Shown piece by piece: positions 8,671-16,650 of a DNA stretch of 50,160 nt. Under the pieces are notes generated by a model. The model searched no databases. It worked only from the letters and a program-made list of their open reading frames with translations, and was not told the DNA's origin. Source of the stretch: Candidatus Cryptobacteroides intestinipullorum (lineage in GTDB: Bacteria > Bacteroidota > Bacteroidia > Bacteroidales > UBA932); the NCBI GenBank assembly GCA_018711225.1, contig DVIP01000128.1, positions 1 to 50,160 on the forward strand, written 5' to 3'. Numbering within the stretch: the stretch's first letter is position 1; every line of letters begins with the position of its first letter. A program made the position numbers and the translations under genes.

Positions 8671-9540
8671 ATGGAACCTATAAAATATATCGCACAGAAC
8701 CAGCGGGACCGGGAATGGGGACTGACTGTATGTTCTGTCGGACATCAGAAAATCGCACCGGGAGAAGACTATCCTCCGAAAAAACACAACCAGGAATATA
8801 TGTTCGACCCATCACACGGCCGGGTACTTCCGGAATACCAGCTTATCTACATAGTGGACGGGAAAGGCACCCTGGTAACAAAAAGCGCCGGCAAAACGGC
8901 TGTGGAAAGCGGGGACATGTTCATATTGTTCCCCGGAGAATGGCACTCCTACAAACCCGATGACAGCACCGGATGGAACGAATACTGGATAGGTTTCCAG
9001 GGAATAAACATCGACAACAGGGTAAAAGCCGGCTTTTTCTCTCCGGAGGCCCCGCTTTTCCACATAGGTTACAATGAGTTCATCATCAACCTGTATCACG
9101 AGGCGATACGCACGGCCATGCGGCAGGAACCGTTTTTCCAGCAGCTTCTGGCTGGAGTAGTGAACCATATGCTCGGAATCTTGTTCATGACCGGGAACAG
9201 GAATGCACTGACAAAGGACGAGGAATCAGTCAGAATCGTGGATATGGCGAAAAGCCTCATGGACGACAGCATAGAAAATGATATCAGGATGCCGGATATC
9301 GCAGACAAGCTAAGTATAAGCTACACGAAATTCCGCAGGCTGTTCAAGCAGTATACCGGTCTGTCACCTGCCCAGTATTTCATAAATCTCCGCATACACC
9401 GGGCCAAGGAAATGCTCAGAGGGACATCCGCATCCATAAAGGAAATCTCCATCACCCTTCATTTCGAAAGCGCAGAATATTTCACCACCATGTTCCGGTC
9501 CAGGACAGGAATGACACCTACAGAATTTCGCAGGGCATAG
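8671..9540 (+). CDS. AraC-family transcriptional regulator with cupin sensor domain
   Basis: The open frame can be extended to a TTG at 8647, but ATG at 8671 (MEPIKYIAQ) is the likelier start and gives 289 residues. The N-terminal half has a cupin-like sugar-sensing fold (YQLIYIVDGKG strand, SGDMFILFPGEWHSY strand). The C-terminal 100 residues are a double helix-turn-helix AraC domain (MPDIADKLSISYTKFRRLF, and a second helix set ending FRSRTGMTPTEFRRA). It is divergently placed to the SusC operon and probably activates it on binding a mono- or oligosaccharide; this is inferred from layout. Most large Bacteroidota loci use hybrid sensors, ECF sigma factors or SusR-like proteins, so a soluble AraC/cupin regulator is less common but not rare. 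Confidence 0.9.
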   Translation: MEPIKYIAQNQRDREWGLTVCSVGHQKIAPGEDYPPKKHNQEYMFDPSHGRVLPEYQLIYIVDGKGTLVTKSAGKTAVESGDMFILFPGEWHSYKPDDSTGWNEYWIGFQGINIDNRVKAGFFSPEAPLFHIGYNEFIINLYHEAIRTAMRQEPFFQQLLAGVVNHMLGILFMTGNRNALTKDEESVRIVDMAKSLMDDSIENDIRMPDIADKLSISYTKFRRLFKQYTGLSPAQYFINLRIHRAKEMLRGTSASIKEISITLHFESAEYFTTMFRSRTGMTPTEFRRA

Positions 9541-9560
9541 CATTTCGTTCAGGCTGTCGT

Positions 9561-9653
9561 CGTTCCGGCAGATTGTTTCGTTCCGGCAGATTTGCAATCT
9601 GCCGGCATTGTAAGCAGCAAGTTTTGTAAGCAGCCGGATTACAAATCCGGCTG
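9561..9653. repeat. REP-like cluster of two perfect stem-loops
   Basis: Two palindromes lie close together: CCGGCAGATT-TGC-AATCTGCCGG at 9583-9605 and CAGCCGGATT-ACA-AATCCGGCTG at 9631-9653. Each has perfect 10-bp arms and a 3-nt loop. A 14-bp direct repeat (CGTTCCGGCAGATT) occurs at 9561-9574 and 9579-9592. The design, paired short GC-rich hairpins in noncoding DNA after a gene end, resembles bacterial REP/REPIN elements. No transposase is visible nearby. The first hairpin could also help end the AraC transcript. Confidence 0.6.
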
Positions 9654-9771
9654 TACGGTTTATACGCAAAGCCGCTTGTGCGGTTTATACTACAATAATC
9701 CGATTGTACGACAATAATCCCGACTTGTACGGCAAAGGATCCTGCTGTATGGCAATCAATCGGCTCAGAAT

Positions 9772-9807
9772 CAAAAAGAAAGCAGGTCCCCTCCCCAAGG
9801 AACCTGC
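9772..9807 (-). terminator. Intrinsic terminator of candidate sRNA
   Basis: On the minus strand GCAGGTTCC pairs with GGGACCTGC across a short loop containing TTGGGGAG, allowing a G-U pair, and the hairpin is followed by TTTCTTTTT. The remainder of the 9541-10085 gene-free stretch is AT-rich (9894-10000) with no feature I can support. Confidence 0.65.
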
Positions 9808-9857
9808 CCATATATAAAACGAACTTAACAAATAGACACGAAAAAAATTCTTATGTC
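9772..9857 (-). ncRNA. Candidate small RNA (about 85 nt)
   Basis: A consensus promoter at 9863-9893 on the minus strand would start a transcript near 9857. It ends at a GC-rich hairpin (9782-9807) followed by TTTCTTTTT, a textbook intrinsic terminator. The roughly 85 nt between them contain no convincing open frame, so a stand-alone noncoding RNA is the simplest reading. The 5' part is AT-rich and probably unstructured. I do not recognise an Rfam family. An alternative is a short leader that is terminated before a gene now lost. The transcript is on the opposite strand to the AraC gene and stops about 230 nt before its end. Confidence 0.5.
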
Positions 9858-9862
9858 TGGTG

Positions 9863-9893
9863 CAAAGGTAACGATTTAACAGGATTTTCCAAA
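9863..9893 (-). promoter_or_regulatory. Bacteroidota-type promoter for candidate sRNA
   Basis: On the minus strand the -33 box TTTG (9893-9890) is followed after exactly 19 bp by the -7 box TACCTTTG (9870-9863). This matches the primary sigma factor consensus TTTG-N19-21-TAnnTTTG. No coding start follows within range. Confidence 0.65.
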
Positions 9894-10085
9894 CATTTTT
9901 TCGATTTATTTTAATCCCTTTATATCCTGATTAAAAATTAAAACAAAAACACCCTGTTTGAGTTAAACAACGGAAATCACCGTACCATCATGCGATGGCG
10001 GAGGTTCATTTTTTAACCTTTCACGCATAAGGACATTTTCCGGTCTGTCCGGGATACCCGTATAGCAAGTGCCATGCCGAAAAGA

Positions 10086-12332
10086 TCAGAGGTTTACGGA
10101 AACCCCTACAGTAAGGCGAAGAGGCTTCGACATCTGGAAAAACGATTTGCCGACAGACTTGAAATAGAAAACCGCATAGCGCGAATCCGTAAGATTCTCT
10201 CCCCTCAGAAATATGTCGAACCATTTGAAATGGCCGCGGACATCTGCTCCGAGAACAGCATAAAACGGCTGCGAAAGCGTATTGGCCTCATCCCACCATA
10301 TTTTTCCCAGAGCGGACACCTCCACTCCGGCTGTAATACTCCTGAAATAATCGTTGTCCATATCCCAGCGGTACTGGACACGGGCGTTCAATGTATGTGC
10401 CGGAGAATAAGGGATTCTTTTCCCCTTGTAGTCCGCCAGTCCGTCATTGTAGTTCGTGAAACGGGCATCGCAGAAACCGTATGTCGCCGTCATTGAAAAA
10501 TTCCTGTATCCGTAGCCGAACTCGGCCTCGGCGCCTATGCTGCGGGAATTGCCGGCATTGGCCATCATACGCCCGGTGCTGGTGCCTGTCGGGAAGACAG
10601 TTATCTGCTGGTTAAGACACATTATACTATATATCGAGGCAGTACCTCTGAAATTGTGTTGCCCGCGGCTGAACGAAAAGCGCGTACCCACTTCCACATT
10701 AAGGCTGCGTTCCGGCTTGTACACAGTATCATCCGCGCCGACGGAACTTTCCGGCAGTGTGACAGGAGAATCCTTCATCAGCTCCGCCATCAACTTGTTC
10801 TGCAGGATGTCGGAAAATATCTGCGTATTGAATCCTCCTGACTTGTACCCTTCGGAAAAGGTGGCGAACAGCTTGAAAGCCCCGAAATCATATAGTGCAG
10901 ACAGCTTGGGCATTATTTCAAGATAGCTTATGTCCTCCCGGCCGCTGTAAACGGATTCGCAAGGGATATACCTGTCTCCCATGAACGGGCTTACGGTATA
11001 ATGCACTACTGCCCTGCTGTCATAATCCATTCCGGACCACTCGTAATCGAACCTGATACCCGCCGTAAGGGTCCACCTGCCAAGCATGAAATACGATTCG
11101 TGATACAGGGCGGCCCCGGCTGTGGCAATGCCGAAATCACTCGGTATATCGAACTCGTCCTCCTGGAACAGAAGCGAAGCCCCCATCTGACTGAGACCGG
11201 CGTTTGCATTGTCCAGAATCAGCTCCTGAATACCGTCATGCTTGAAACGCACCGGAGCAGACATGTCGTTGTATTTTCCGAAAGCGAAAAAACCAGTCTG
11301 CCAGTTCCACCAGGACTTTCTCCATCCGCCCTCCGGCTTAAGTATGAGCTCCTGAGTGACCGCGCCCTCAAGCTGCTCCTGGGCCAACGTGAACATGGAG
11401 CGCGTGGTGAAATCCTGATCCATCACCATCTTGTCCGCCAGGAACTGCAGGCTGGTGACGGAATTGAGAGTCCAGTTCTCCGACATATACTTGAACTTGA
11501 GGCCCTCGGTCACGTTCAGCCTCCGGTAACGGCACGGATCATTGTACGCTACCGGAGCGAGATCGCCGCTTTCCGGATCATACTCACGGTACGGATATCC
11601 GCCCTGGTCGGTCAGAGATGCAGAAAGGATATTTTCGAATATAAGGTTGCGGCGCAACTGTTTCCAGACCCTGAACCTGAAATTCAGGGCATCTGACCGG
11701 TCCACATATTCATTGTCGTACGTATTAAGATAAAAGCCGTCCGTATGCCTGTATGCCACGGAAGCCCCGAATCCGGACTTGCCGCATACAGAAAGCCTGG
11801 CGAGGACGGAATTGGCATTCCCGTATTCCAGGGAAATCCTGCTTTCATGACAGTTCTCTGGAGAAAAAGTCGTGAGGGACAATACCCCGCACATGGAATT
11901 GCGTCCGTACAATGTGGACTGAGGTCCTCTCAGAAGCATGGCGCTGCTGATATCGTACATCCCCGTATCGTATGAATTCTTGTTCATGACCGGAATATCG
12001 TCGATATAAAGGCCGATGACAGGATTGTCGATCCGGGACCCGAATCCTCTGAGATATACGGAAGATGTCATGGAAGAACCGTAATCCGGAATATGGAGGT
12101 TAGGCACCAGTGAAGACAGTTTCTTGATATCGTCTATGCCCCTGGTGTCCATCTGCGCCATATTCAGTCCGGTAACAGGAGACGCCACCTGTCCGACCGG
12201 CAGTACCTGCTTGTAATCCGAAACCAGCACGGCCCCCGACAATGTATCCGACAATGCAGTTTCCTCCGCAGGACCGGCATCACCGGCAGGAGCCGCAAGC
12301 AATACAGATGATAGGAATAATGGCAAAATCAT
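10086..12332 (-). CDS. TonB-dependent outer-membrane receptor (not SusC-type)
   Basis: The frame opens at 12374, but ATG at 12332 gives a clean signal peptide (MILPLFLSSVLLAAPA) and a sensible leader after the promoter at 12383-12413, so 748 residues are proposed. The plug domain is at about 45-170 (LSSLVPNLHIPDYGSS, VYLRGFGSRIDNP, LLRGPQSTLYGRNS), followed by a 22-strand-type barrel ending in GVSVNL. It lacks the carboxypeptidase-regulatory domain of SusC and has no SusD partner. The plug resembles siderophore or small-cofactor receptors more than glycan transporters. The substrate is unknown. It is transcribed alone, divergently from superoxide dismutase; that pairing would be consistent with iron or redox physiology but is only suggestive. 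Confidence 0.9.
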   Translation of the reverse strand: MILPLFLSSVLLAAPAGDAGPAEETALSDTLSGAVLVSDYKQVLPVGQVASPVTGLNMAQMDTRGIDDIKKLSSLVPNLHIPDYGSSMTSSVYLRGFGSRIDNPVIGLYIDDIPVMNKNSYDTGMYDISSAMLLRGPQSTLYGRNSMCGVLSLTTFSPENCHESRISLEYGNANSVLARLSVCGKSGFGASVAYRHTDGFYLNTYDNEYVDRSDALNFRFRVWKQLRRNLIFENILSASLTDQGGYPYREYDPESGDLAPVAYNDPCRYRRLNVTEGLKFKYMSENWTLNSVTSLQFLADKMVMDQDFTTRSMFTLAQEQLEGAVTQELILKPEGGWRKSWWNWQTGFFAFGKYNDMSAPVRFKHDGIQELILDNANAGLSQMGASLLFQEDEFDIPSDFGIATAGAALYHESYFMLGRWTLTAGIRFDYEWSGMDYDSRAVVHYTVSPFMGDRYIPCESVYSGREDISYLEIMPKLSALYDFGAFKLFATFSEGYKSGGFNTQIFSDILQNKLMAELMKDSPVTLPESSVGADDTVYKPERSLNVEVGTRFSFSRGQHNFRGTASIYSIMCLNQQITVFPTGTSTGRMMANAGNSRSIGAEAEFGYGYRNFSMTATYGFCDARFTNYNDGLADYKGKRIPYSPAHTLNARVQYRWDMDNDYFRSITAGVEVSALGKIWWDEANTLSQPFYAVLGADVRGHFKWFDIFLRGENLTDSRYAVFYFKSVGKSFFQMSKPLRLTVGVSVNL

Positions 12333-12382
12333 AAATTTGTCATTTTTGTCATATCCTGTCGCCGATATTGGCAACAGGCCTG

Positions 12383-12413
12383 CAAAGATAATAATTCCCC
12401 GACAAGCCTCAAA
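12383..12413 (-). promoter_or_regulatory. Promoter of TonB-dependent receptor gene
   Basis: On the minus strand TTTG (12413-12410), a 19-bp spacer and TATCTTTG (12390-12383) give a perfect Bacteroidota promoter. Transcription would begin near 12376, just upstream of the first possible ATG and about 45 nt before the ATG at 12332 preferred here. Confidence 0.75.
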
Positions 12414-12442
12414 TTTTAGCGCACAGATATAAAAAATTATTG

Positions 12443-12450
12443 TATCTTTG
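12443..12450 (+). promoter_or_regulatory. -7 box of sodB promoter
   Basis: TATCTTTG matches TAnnTTTG on the plus strand, 58 nt upstream of the superoxide dismutase start. A -33 match at standard spacing is weak. It lies back to back with the receptor promoter in a shared 175-bp region. Confidence 0.6.
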
Positions 12451-12466
12451 TTTTTTATGGAAAGGG

Positions 12467-12488
12467 CTCCCCCTCGGCTGTCGGGGAG
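12467..12488 (+). promoter_or_regulatory. Hairpin in the sodB leader
   Basis: CTCCCC (12467-12472) pairs with GGGGAG (12483-12488) around a 10-nt loop in the predicted 5' leader of the superoxide dismutase gene. A TTT and then a T7 run follow before the start codon. It could act in transcript stability or early termination; no known riboswitch is recognised. Confidence 0.4.
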
Positions 12489-12507
12489 TTTGTAAAATAC
12501 TTTTTTT

Positions 12508-13080
12508 ATGGTTCATTTGTTATCTGAATTGCCGTACGGCAAGGACGCTCTTGCTCCGGCCATCAGCCTGGAAACCATGGAATATCACTATGGGAAACAT
12601 TTCCAGGCCTATATAGACAACCTGAACAAGCTCATTGAAGGATCGCCATACGAGGATATGGAGATCGGGGAAATAGTGATGAAGGCCGGCGGAGCCATCT
12701 TCAACAACGCAGCCCAGGCATGGAATCACGATTTCTATTTTCAGACACTGACTCCTTCACCTGTGGAAATGCCTGAAATTCTGGCAGAAAAACTGGAAAA
12801 GACTTTCGGCTCCGTCCAGGATTTCAAGTCCGAGTTCATAAAGGCCGCAGCCACGGTTTTCGGGTCAGGATGGGCATGGCTGTGCAAGGACAAGGAAGAA
12901 AACCTGTCTATTGTCACGACACAGAATGCCGACAATCCCATGACACAGGGGCTTAAGCCGCTGCTGGTCATAGACGTGTGGGAACATGCATATTACATAG
13001 ACTACAGGAACAGAAGGGCCGCATATCTTGAGGCCATCTGGAATCTGATAGACTGGGAGAAAGTGTCATCAAGACTCTGA
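12508..13080 (+). CDS. sodB: Superoxide dismutase, Fe/Mn type
   Basis: The 190-residue enzyme disproportionates superoxide in the cytoplasm. All four metal ligands of the Fe/Mn family are present: His27 (EYHYGKH), His74 (WNHDFYF), Asp156 and His160 (DVWEHAYY). The WNLIDW segment near the C-terminus is also typical. The sequence is closest in feel to the iron or cambialistic enzymes of Bacteroides, and Fe rather than Mn use is inferred. ATG at 12508 gives the canonical short N-terminus. Rubredoxin follows after 41 nt on the same strand, so the two may form an oxidative-stress pair. Confidence 0.97.
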   Translation: MVHLLSELPYGKDALAPAISLETMEYHYGKHFQAYIDNLNKLIEGSPYEDMEIGEIVMKAGGAIFNNAAQAWNHDFYFQTLTPSPVEMPEILAEKLEKTFGSVQDFKSEFIKAAATVFGSGWAWLCKDKEENLSIVTTQNADNPMTQGLKPLLVIDVWEHAYYIDYRNRRAAYLEAIWNLIDWEKVSSRL

Positions 13081-13121
13081 GGCTCTCCCGGACAGACAAA
13101 ACTCTAAATACAATTTTGATT

Positions 13122-13283
13122 ATGAAAAAGTACGTTTGCATTATCTGCGGATACGAATACGATCCTGCAGTAGGAGATCCGGACAGCGGTATCGAACCGG
13201 GGACTGCATTTGAAGACCTTCCTGCAGATTGGGTATGCCCTCTCTGCGGTGTCGGAAAAGAAGATTTCAAGGTAGTCGAATAA
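13122..13283 (+). CDS. rub: Rubredoxin
   Basis: A 53-residue open frame encodes a classic rubredoxin with two metal-binding knuckles, Cys6-x2-Cys9 (CIICGY) and Cys39-x2-Cys42 (CPLCGV). The Tyr4, Tyr11, Tyr13 and Trp37 aromatic core is also present. It carries one iron atom and shuttles single electrons in the cytoplasm, in anaerobes often to rubrerythrin or oxygen and superoxide reductases. It lies 41 nt downstream of superoxide dismutase and ahead of a good terminator, which suggests a two-gene transcript. Length is typical of the family. Confidence 0.97.
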   Translation: MKKYVCIICGYEYDPAVGDPDSGIEPGTAFEDLPADWVCPLCGVGKEDFKVVE

Positions 13284-13302
13284 CGGCCGGACTGACAGCA
13301 AT

Positions 13303-13328
13303 CACGGGGCGTTTCCCTGTGGTTTTTC
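13303..13328 (+). terminator. Intrinsic terminator after sodB-rubredoxin
   Basis: CACGGGG pairs with CCCTGTG (one G-U pair) around the loop CGTTT, followed by GTTTTTC. It begins 20 nt after the rubredoxin stop. Confidence 0.75.
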
Positions 13329-13339
13329 AGTAGCGGAAT

Positions 13340-13372
13340 GAGGGTGACCAAAAGTGACTTTTGGTCACCCTC
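13340..13372. repeat. Perfect 33-bp palindrome
   Basis: Arms GAGGGTGACCAAAAG and CTTTTGGTCACCCTC are perfect 15-bp complements around the loop TGA. It follows the rubredoxin terminator by 11 nt. It could be a second, bidirectional terminator-like hairpin or a dispersed palindromic repeat; similar CAAAAG-cored palindromes occur in many Bacteroidota intergenic regions, as far as I recall. Its outer core GAGGGTGA also occurs in the inverted repeat at 2488-2525. Confidence 0.8.
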
Positions 13373-13756
13373 AAACGTCTTTCTTCGAAACCATTGACGA
13401 ACAGAATGCAATTGTGCTCGCACAAATTGCCGAAGTGAGGATAAGGATCCGGCACTTGTGGTGGCGCATCCAAACGGAGGCGTCAAGATACATTCTACAT
13501 GACAGAACAGTGTTTCAGCAAAGCCACGGGAACGGATGACAAGGAACCAATCACAGACTTTAAATCCGACGAAAAAACGCCGTCATCCGTTCATCTGCGG
13601 AGTGATTCCGGATACAGTGTGGGAAAATGGCTGCGCGGAATACATGTCATCCGCTAGCATTATTTATTCAAAATTCAATACAATACAGTCAATCTGACCG
13701 GATAGATGAATTAAACAGAATTTTTTTTATAACATTGCCGAAAATGTTTATGACTT
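13373..13756. other. Gene-free stretch upstream of the GH2-mutarotase gene
   Basis: No convincing gene is seen in these 384 bases. A 52-codon plus-strand frame begins at 13499 but has no recognisable features and no relative in the window. The octamer GGATGACN recurs at 13538, in a reverse orientation copy near 13585 and again near 13645, of unknown meaning. The last 60 bases are AT-rich, with TAACATTG (13730-13737) as a one-mismatch -7 box 20 nt before the GH2 start. Confidence 0.4.
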
Positions 13757-16633
13757 ATGAAAAGAATTCTGTTTCCTTTTTTTATCGCAATGACTTTGTT
13801 GTTGACGGAGATACGCAGTATGGCTGCAGATGACAGGATAATGACGTTATTTGGCAAGTACATTGATCCCGAAAACGTCCTTCCTGAATATCCGCGTCCT
13901 ATAATGGAACGCACAGGATGGATAAATTTGAACGGATTATGGGATTATGCGATAGTAGATATCGGGAAAGATTTTCCGGACAGTCCTGACGGAAAGATAC
14001 TCGTACCGTTTGCCGCCGAGTCCGTTCTTTCCGGCGTCGGAAAAACTGTCGGAGAAGAAAAAGAACTTCTGTACCGGACTGAATTCAGCATTCCTGATGA
14101 ATGGAGGAAAAAAAGAATAATCCTGAATTTTGGTGCAGTAGACTGGAAAGCGGAAGTACTTGTCAACGGAGTCATAACCGGTAGTCATACCGGTGGATAC
14201 ACTCCATTCAGTATTGACATTACCGATGCTGTCAGCAAAAAAGGAAAAAATATTTTGACCGTAAGAGTCTGGGACCCTACTGATAAAGGATTCCAGCCTC
14301 GTGGGAAACAGGTTTCCAAACCTGAAGGTATCTGGTACACTCCGGTTACGGGAATATGGCAGACGGTATGGCTTGAGGCAGTAAACGCTGCTTATATATC
14401 AGGTCTGAAAATCACCCCTGACATTGACCGGAAAACTGTAGAGATTTCGGCTGACTTGACAGGATGTGACAATAATTATGTCCTCACAGCAGATATCCTT
14501 GACAAAGAGAAAACCATCGCTACAGGGAAAAGCTTCAACAGTCGGACAATCACAGTTACAATGCCTGAGGATATAAAATTGTGGAGTCCGGACTCGCCGT
14601 TCCTTTATGATCTGGAAATAAAGCTCGTACATAACGGCAATGTCACAGATGAGGTAAGGAGTTATACAGCCATGAGAAAATATTCCATCATAAAAGATGA
14701 AGACGGAATAAAACGACTTGCCTTGAACGACAAGCCTCTATTCCAATTCGGACCTCTGGACCAGGGATGGTGGCCGGACGGTCTGTATACTGCTCCGTCA
14801 GATGAAACAATGGCTTACGATATTCTACAGACAAAAAATCTTGGCTTCAACATGATACGCAAACATGTCAAGGTTGAGCCAGCACGCTGGTATACATGGT
14901 GCGACCGTGTAGGACTGATAGTATGGCAGGACATGCCGAACGGTGACAAAAACCAGGCATGGACGCGCACAGCCTGGTACGACGGAAAAGAGCCGGAAAG
15001 AAGCACGGAATCAGAGGCATGCTACAGAAAAGAATGGAAAGAAATCATTGATTGTCTGTACAACTATCCTTGTATCGGAGTCTGGGTACCGTTCAACGAA
15101 GCTTGGGGACAGTTCAAGACCCGAGAAATCGCACAATGGACGAAAGACTATGATCCGACAAGAAGCGTAAACTCCGCCAGCGGAGGAAATCATTACCATG
15201 ACTGCGGGGACATACTCGATCTGCACAATTATCCTGAACCCGAAATGTACCTTCATGATACGGCGCGGGTAAATGTCCTGGGAGAATATGGAGGAATAGG
15301 TTATGCTGTGAAAGGACATCTGTGGGCTCCTGACAGAAACTGGGGCTATATACAGTTCAACTCCAGGGATGAAGTGACAGATGAATACATAAAGTATGCG
15401 GAAAACTTGTACGACCTTATCAGCAAAGGCTTTTCTGCCGCAGTATATACACAGACGACAGATGTCGAGATAGAAGTGAACGGTCTGATGACATATGACA
15501 GGAAGGTTATCAAGGTAGACGAAGACCGAATACGGGATATTAACAGGAAAATCACACACTCTTTGGACAAAACAGCTTCCGGACTGCATCCGAGTGATTT
15601 CATCAGCGGTACAGGAGATGAAGCGACCGCACTTTACACACTAACCAACAAACGCGGGATGGAAGTATGTATCACCAATTATGGCGGGAGAATAGTATCT
15701 GTCATGGTTCCTGACAGAAACGGAAAAATGCGTGATGTAGTACTTGGATTCGACAACATCAATGACTACCGGTCTATAAAAAGTGACTTCGGAGCAACCA
15801 TAGGCAGGTATGCTAACAGAATAGCGGACGCTAAAATAAACATCGACGGAAAGACGTTCCTTCTGGAGCCGAACGACAACGGGAATTGTCTGCACGGAGG
15901 TCCGGACGGGTGGCAGTACCGGATATACAAGGCCACACAGAAGGATTCATCCACTCTGGAACTGGAAATCGTATCTACTGACGGCGACCAGGGTTTCCCC
16001 GGTAAAATACATGCTATCGTCACATACAGGTTGACAGAGGATAATGCCATAGATATTTCCTACTCTGCCACTACGGACAAGCCGACCGTCATAAACATGA
16101 CCAATCATTCATATTTCAATCTCTCCGGAGATCCTTCTCAGGGTGCGACAGGGCATATTCTCCAGGTCAATGCCTCCCGATATACGCCGGCTTCGGATTA
16201 CAAACTTATTCCGACAGGTGAAATACTGTACGTAAAGGGAACCCCTTTGGACTTCACATCTCCAAAAACCATCTCCGAGGACATAGATGATGATTTCGGA
16301 CAGCTTGCCAATGCACGCGGATACGACCATAATTTCGTTTTGGACACCGAAAACGATATTTCCAGGATTGCAGCGACACTTTACAGTCCAGAAAGTGGAA
16401 TCAGACTGGATGTATTCACCACGGAACCGGGGATACAGGTATACACGGGGAACTTTCTGGATGGATCAATAAAGGGAAAGTTCGGGACCGAATACGGATT
16501 CCGCGCCTCAGTATGTCTGGAAACCCAGCATTTTCCTGACTCTCCAAATCACGAAGAGTGGCCCGGTACTGTCCTGCGCCCGGGAGAGACATATTCCAGC
16601 AGATGCATTTACAAGTTTTCCACACAAGACTGA
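13757..16633 (+). CDS. GH2 glycoside hydrolase fused to galactose mutarotase
   Basis: The 958-residue protein has a Sec-type N-terminus (MKRILFPFFIAMTLLL). Residues about 40-290 are the GH2 sugar-binding jelly roll and immunoglobulin-like domains, and 290-600 the TIM barrel. Glu448 (FNEAWG) and Glu510 (GEYGGIG) fit the acid/base and nucleophile of GH2. From about 615 to the end it is a complete aldose 1-epimerase, with CLHGGPDGW, the NHSYFN histidine and the CLETQHF glutamate. GH2 enzymes of this type remove beta-linked sugars such as galactose, and the mutarotase would convert the released beta anomer for uptake or metabolism. The fusion is in one uninterrupted frame. It is convergent with the large locus, 17 nt from the GH127-type gene, and probably periplasmic. 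Exact substrate unknown. Confidence 0.9.
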   Translation: MKRILFPFFIAMTLLLTEIRSMAADDRIMTLFGKYIDPENVLPEYPRPIMERTGWINLNGLWDYAIVDIGKDFPDSPDGKILVPFAAESVLSGVGKTVGEEKELLYRTEFSIPDEWRKKRIILNFGAVDWKAEVLVNGVITGSHTGGYTPFSIDITDAVSKKGKNILTVRVWDPTDKGFQPRGKQVSKPEGIWYTPVTGIWQTVWLEAVNAAYISGLKITPDIDRKTVEISADLTGCDNNYVLTADILDKEKTIATGKSFNSRTITVTMPEDIKLWSPDSPFLYDLEIKLVHNGNVTDEVRSYTAMRKYSIIKDEDGIKRLALNDKPLFQFGPLDQGWWPDGLYTAPSDETMAYDILQTKNLGFNMIRKHVKVEPARWYTWCDRVGLIVWQDMPNGDKNQAWTRTAWYDGKEPERSTESEACYRKEWKEIIDCLYNYPCIGVWVPFNEAWGQFKTREIAQWTKDYDPTRSVNSASGGNHYHDCGDILDLHNYPEPEMYLHDTARVNVLGEYGGIGYAVKGHLWAPDRNWGYIQFNSRDEVTDEYIKYAENLYDLISKGFSAAVYTQTTDVEIEVNGLMTYDRKVIKVDEDRIRDINRKITHSLDKTASGLHPSDFISGTGDEATALYTLTNKRGMEVCITNYGGRIVSVMVPDRNGKMRDVVLGFDNINDYRSIKSDFGATIGRYANRIADAKINIDGKTFLLEPNDNGNCLHGGPDGWQYRIYKATQKDSSTLELEIVSTDGDQGFPGKIHAIVTYRLTEDNAIDISYSATTDKPTVINMTNHSYFNLSGDPSQGATGHILQVNASRYTPASDYKLIPTGEILYVKGTPLDFTSPKTISEDIDDDFGQLANARGYDHNFVLDTENDISRIAATLYSPESGIRLDVFTTEPGIQVYTGNFLDGSIKGKFGTEYGFRASVCLETQHFPDSPNHEEWPGTVLRPGETYSSRCIYKFSTQD

Positions 16634-16650
16634 TTACTTGCTGAAGAATT

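Noticed and set aside
9541..9780. Insertion-sequence remnant
   Set aside because: Palindromes and short direct repeats are present, but no transposase fragment, terminal repeat pair or target duplication was found; the REP-like reading is simpler.
13499..13657. 52-codon plus-strand frame as a gene
   Set aside because: It has no relative in the window, no recognisable motif and no promoter with a proper -7 box. It is kept only as part of the gene-free stretch.
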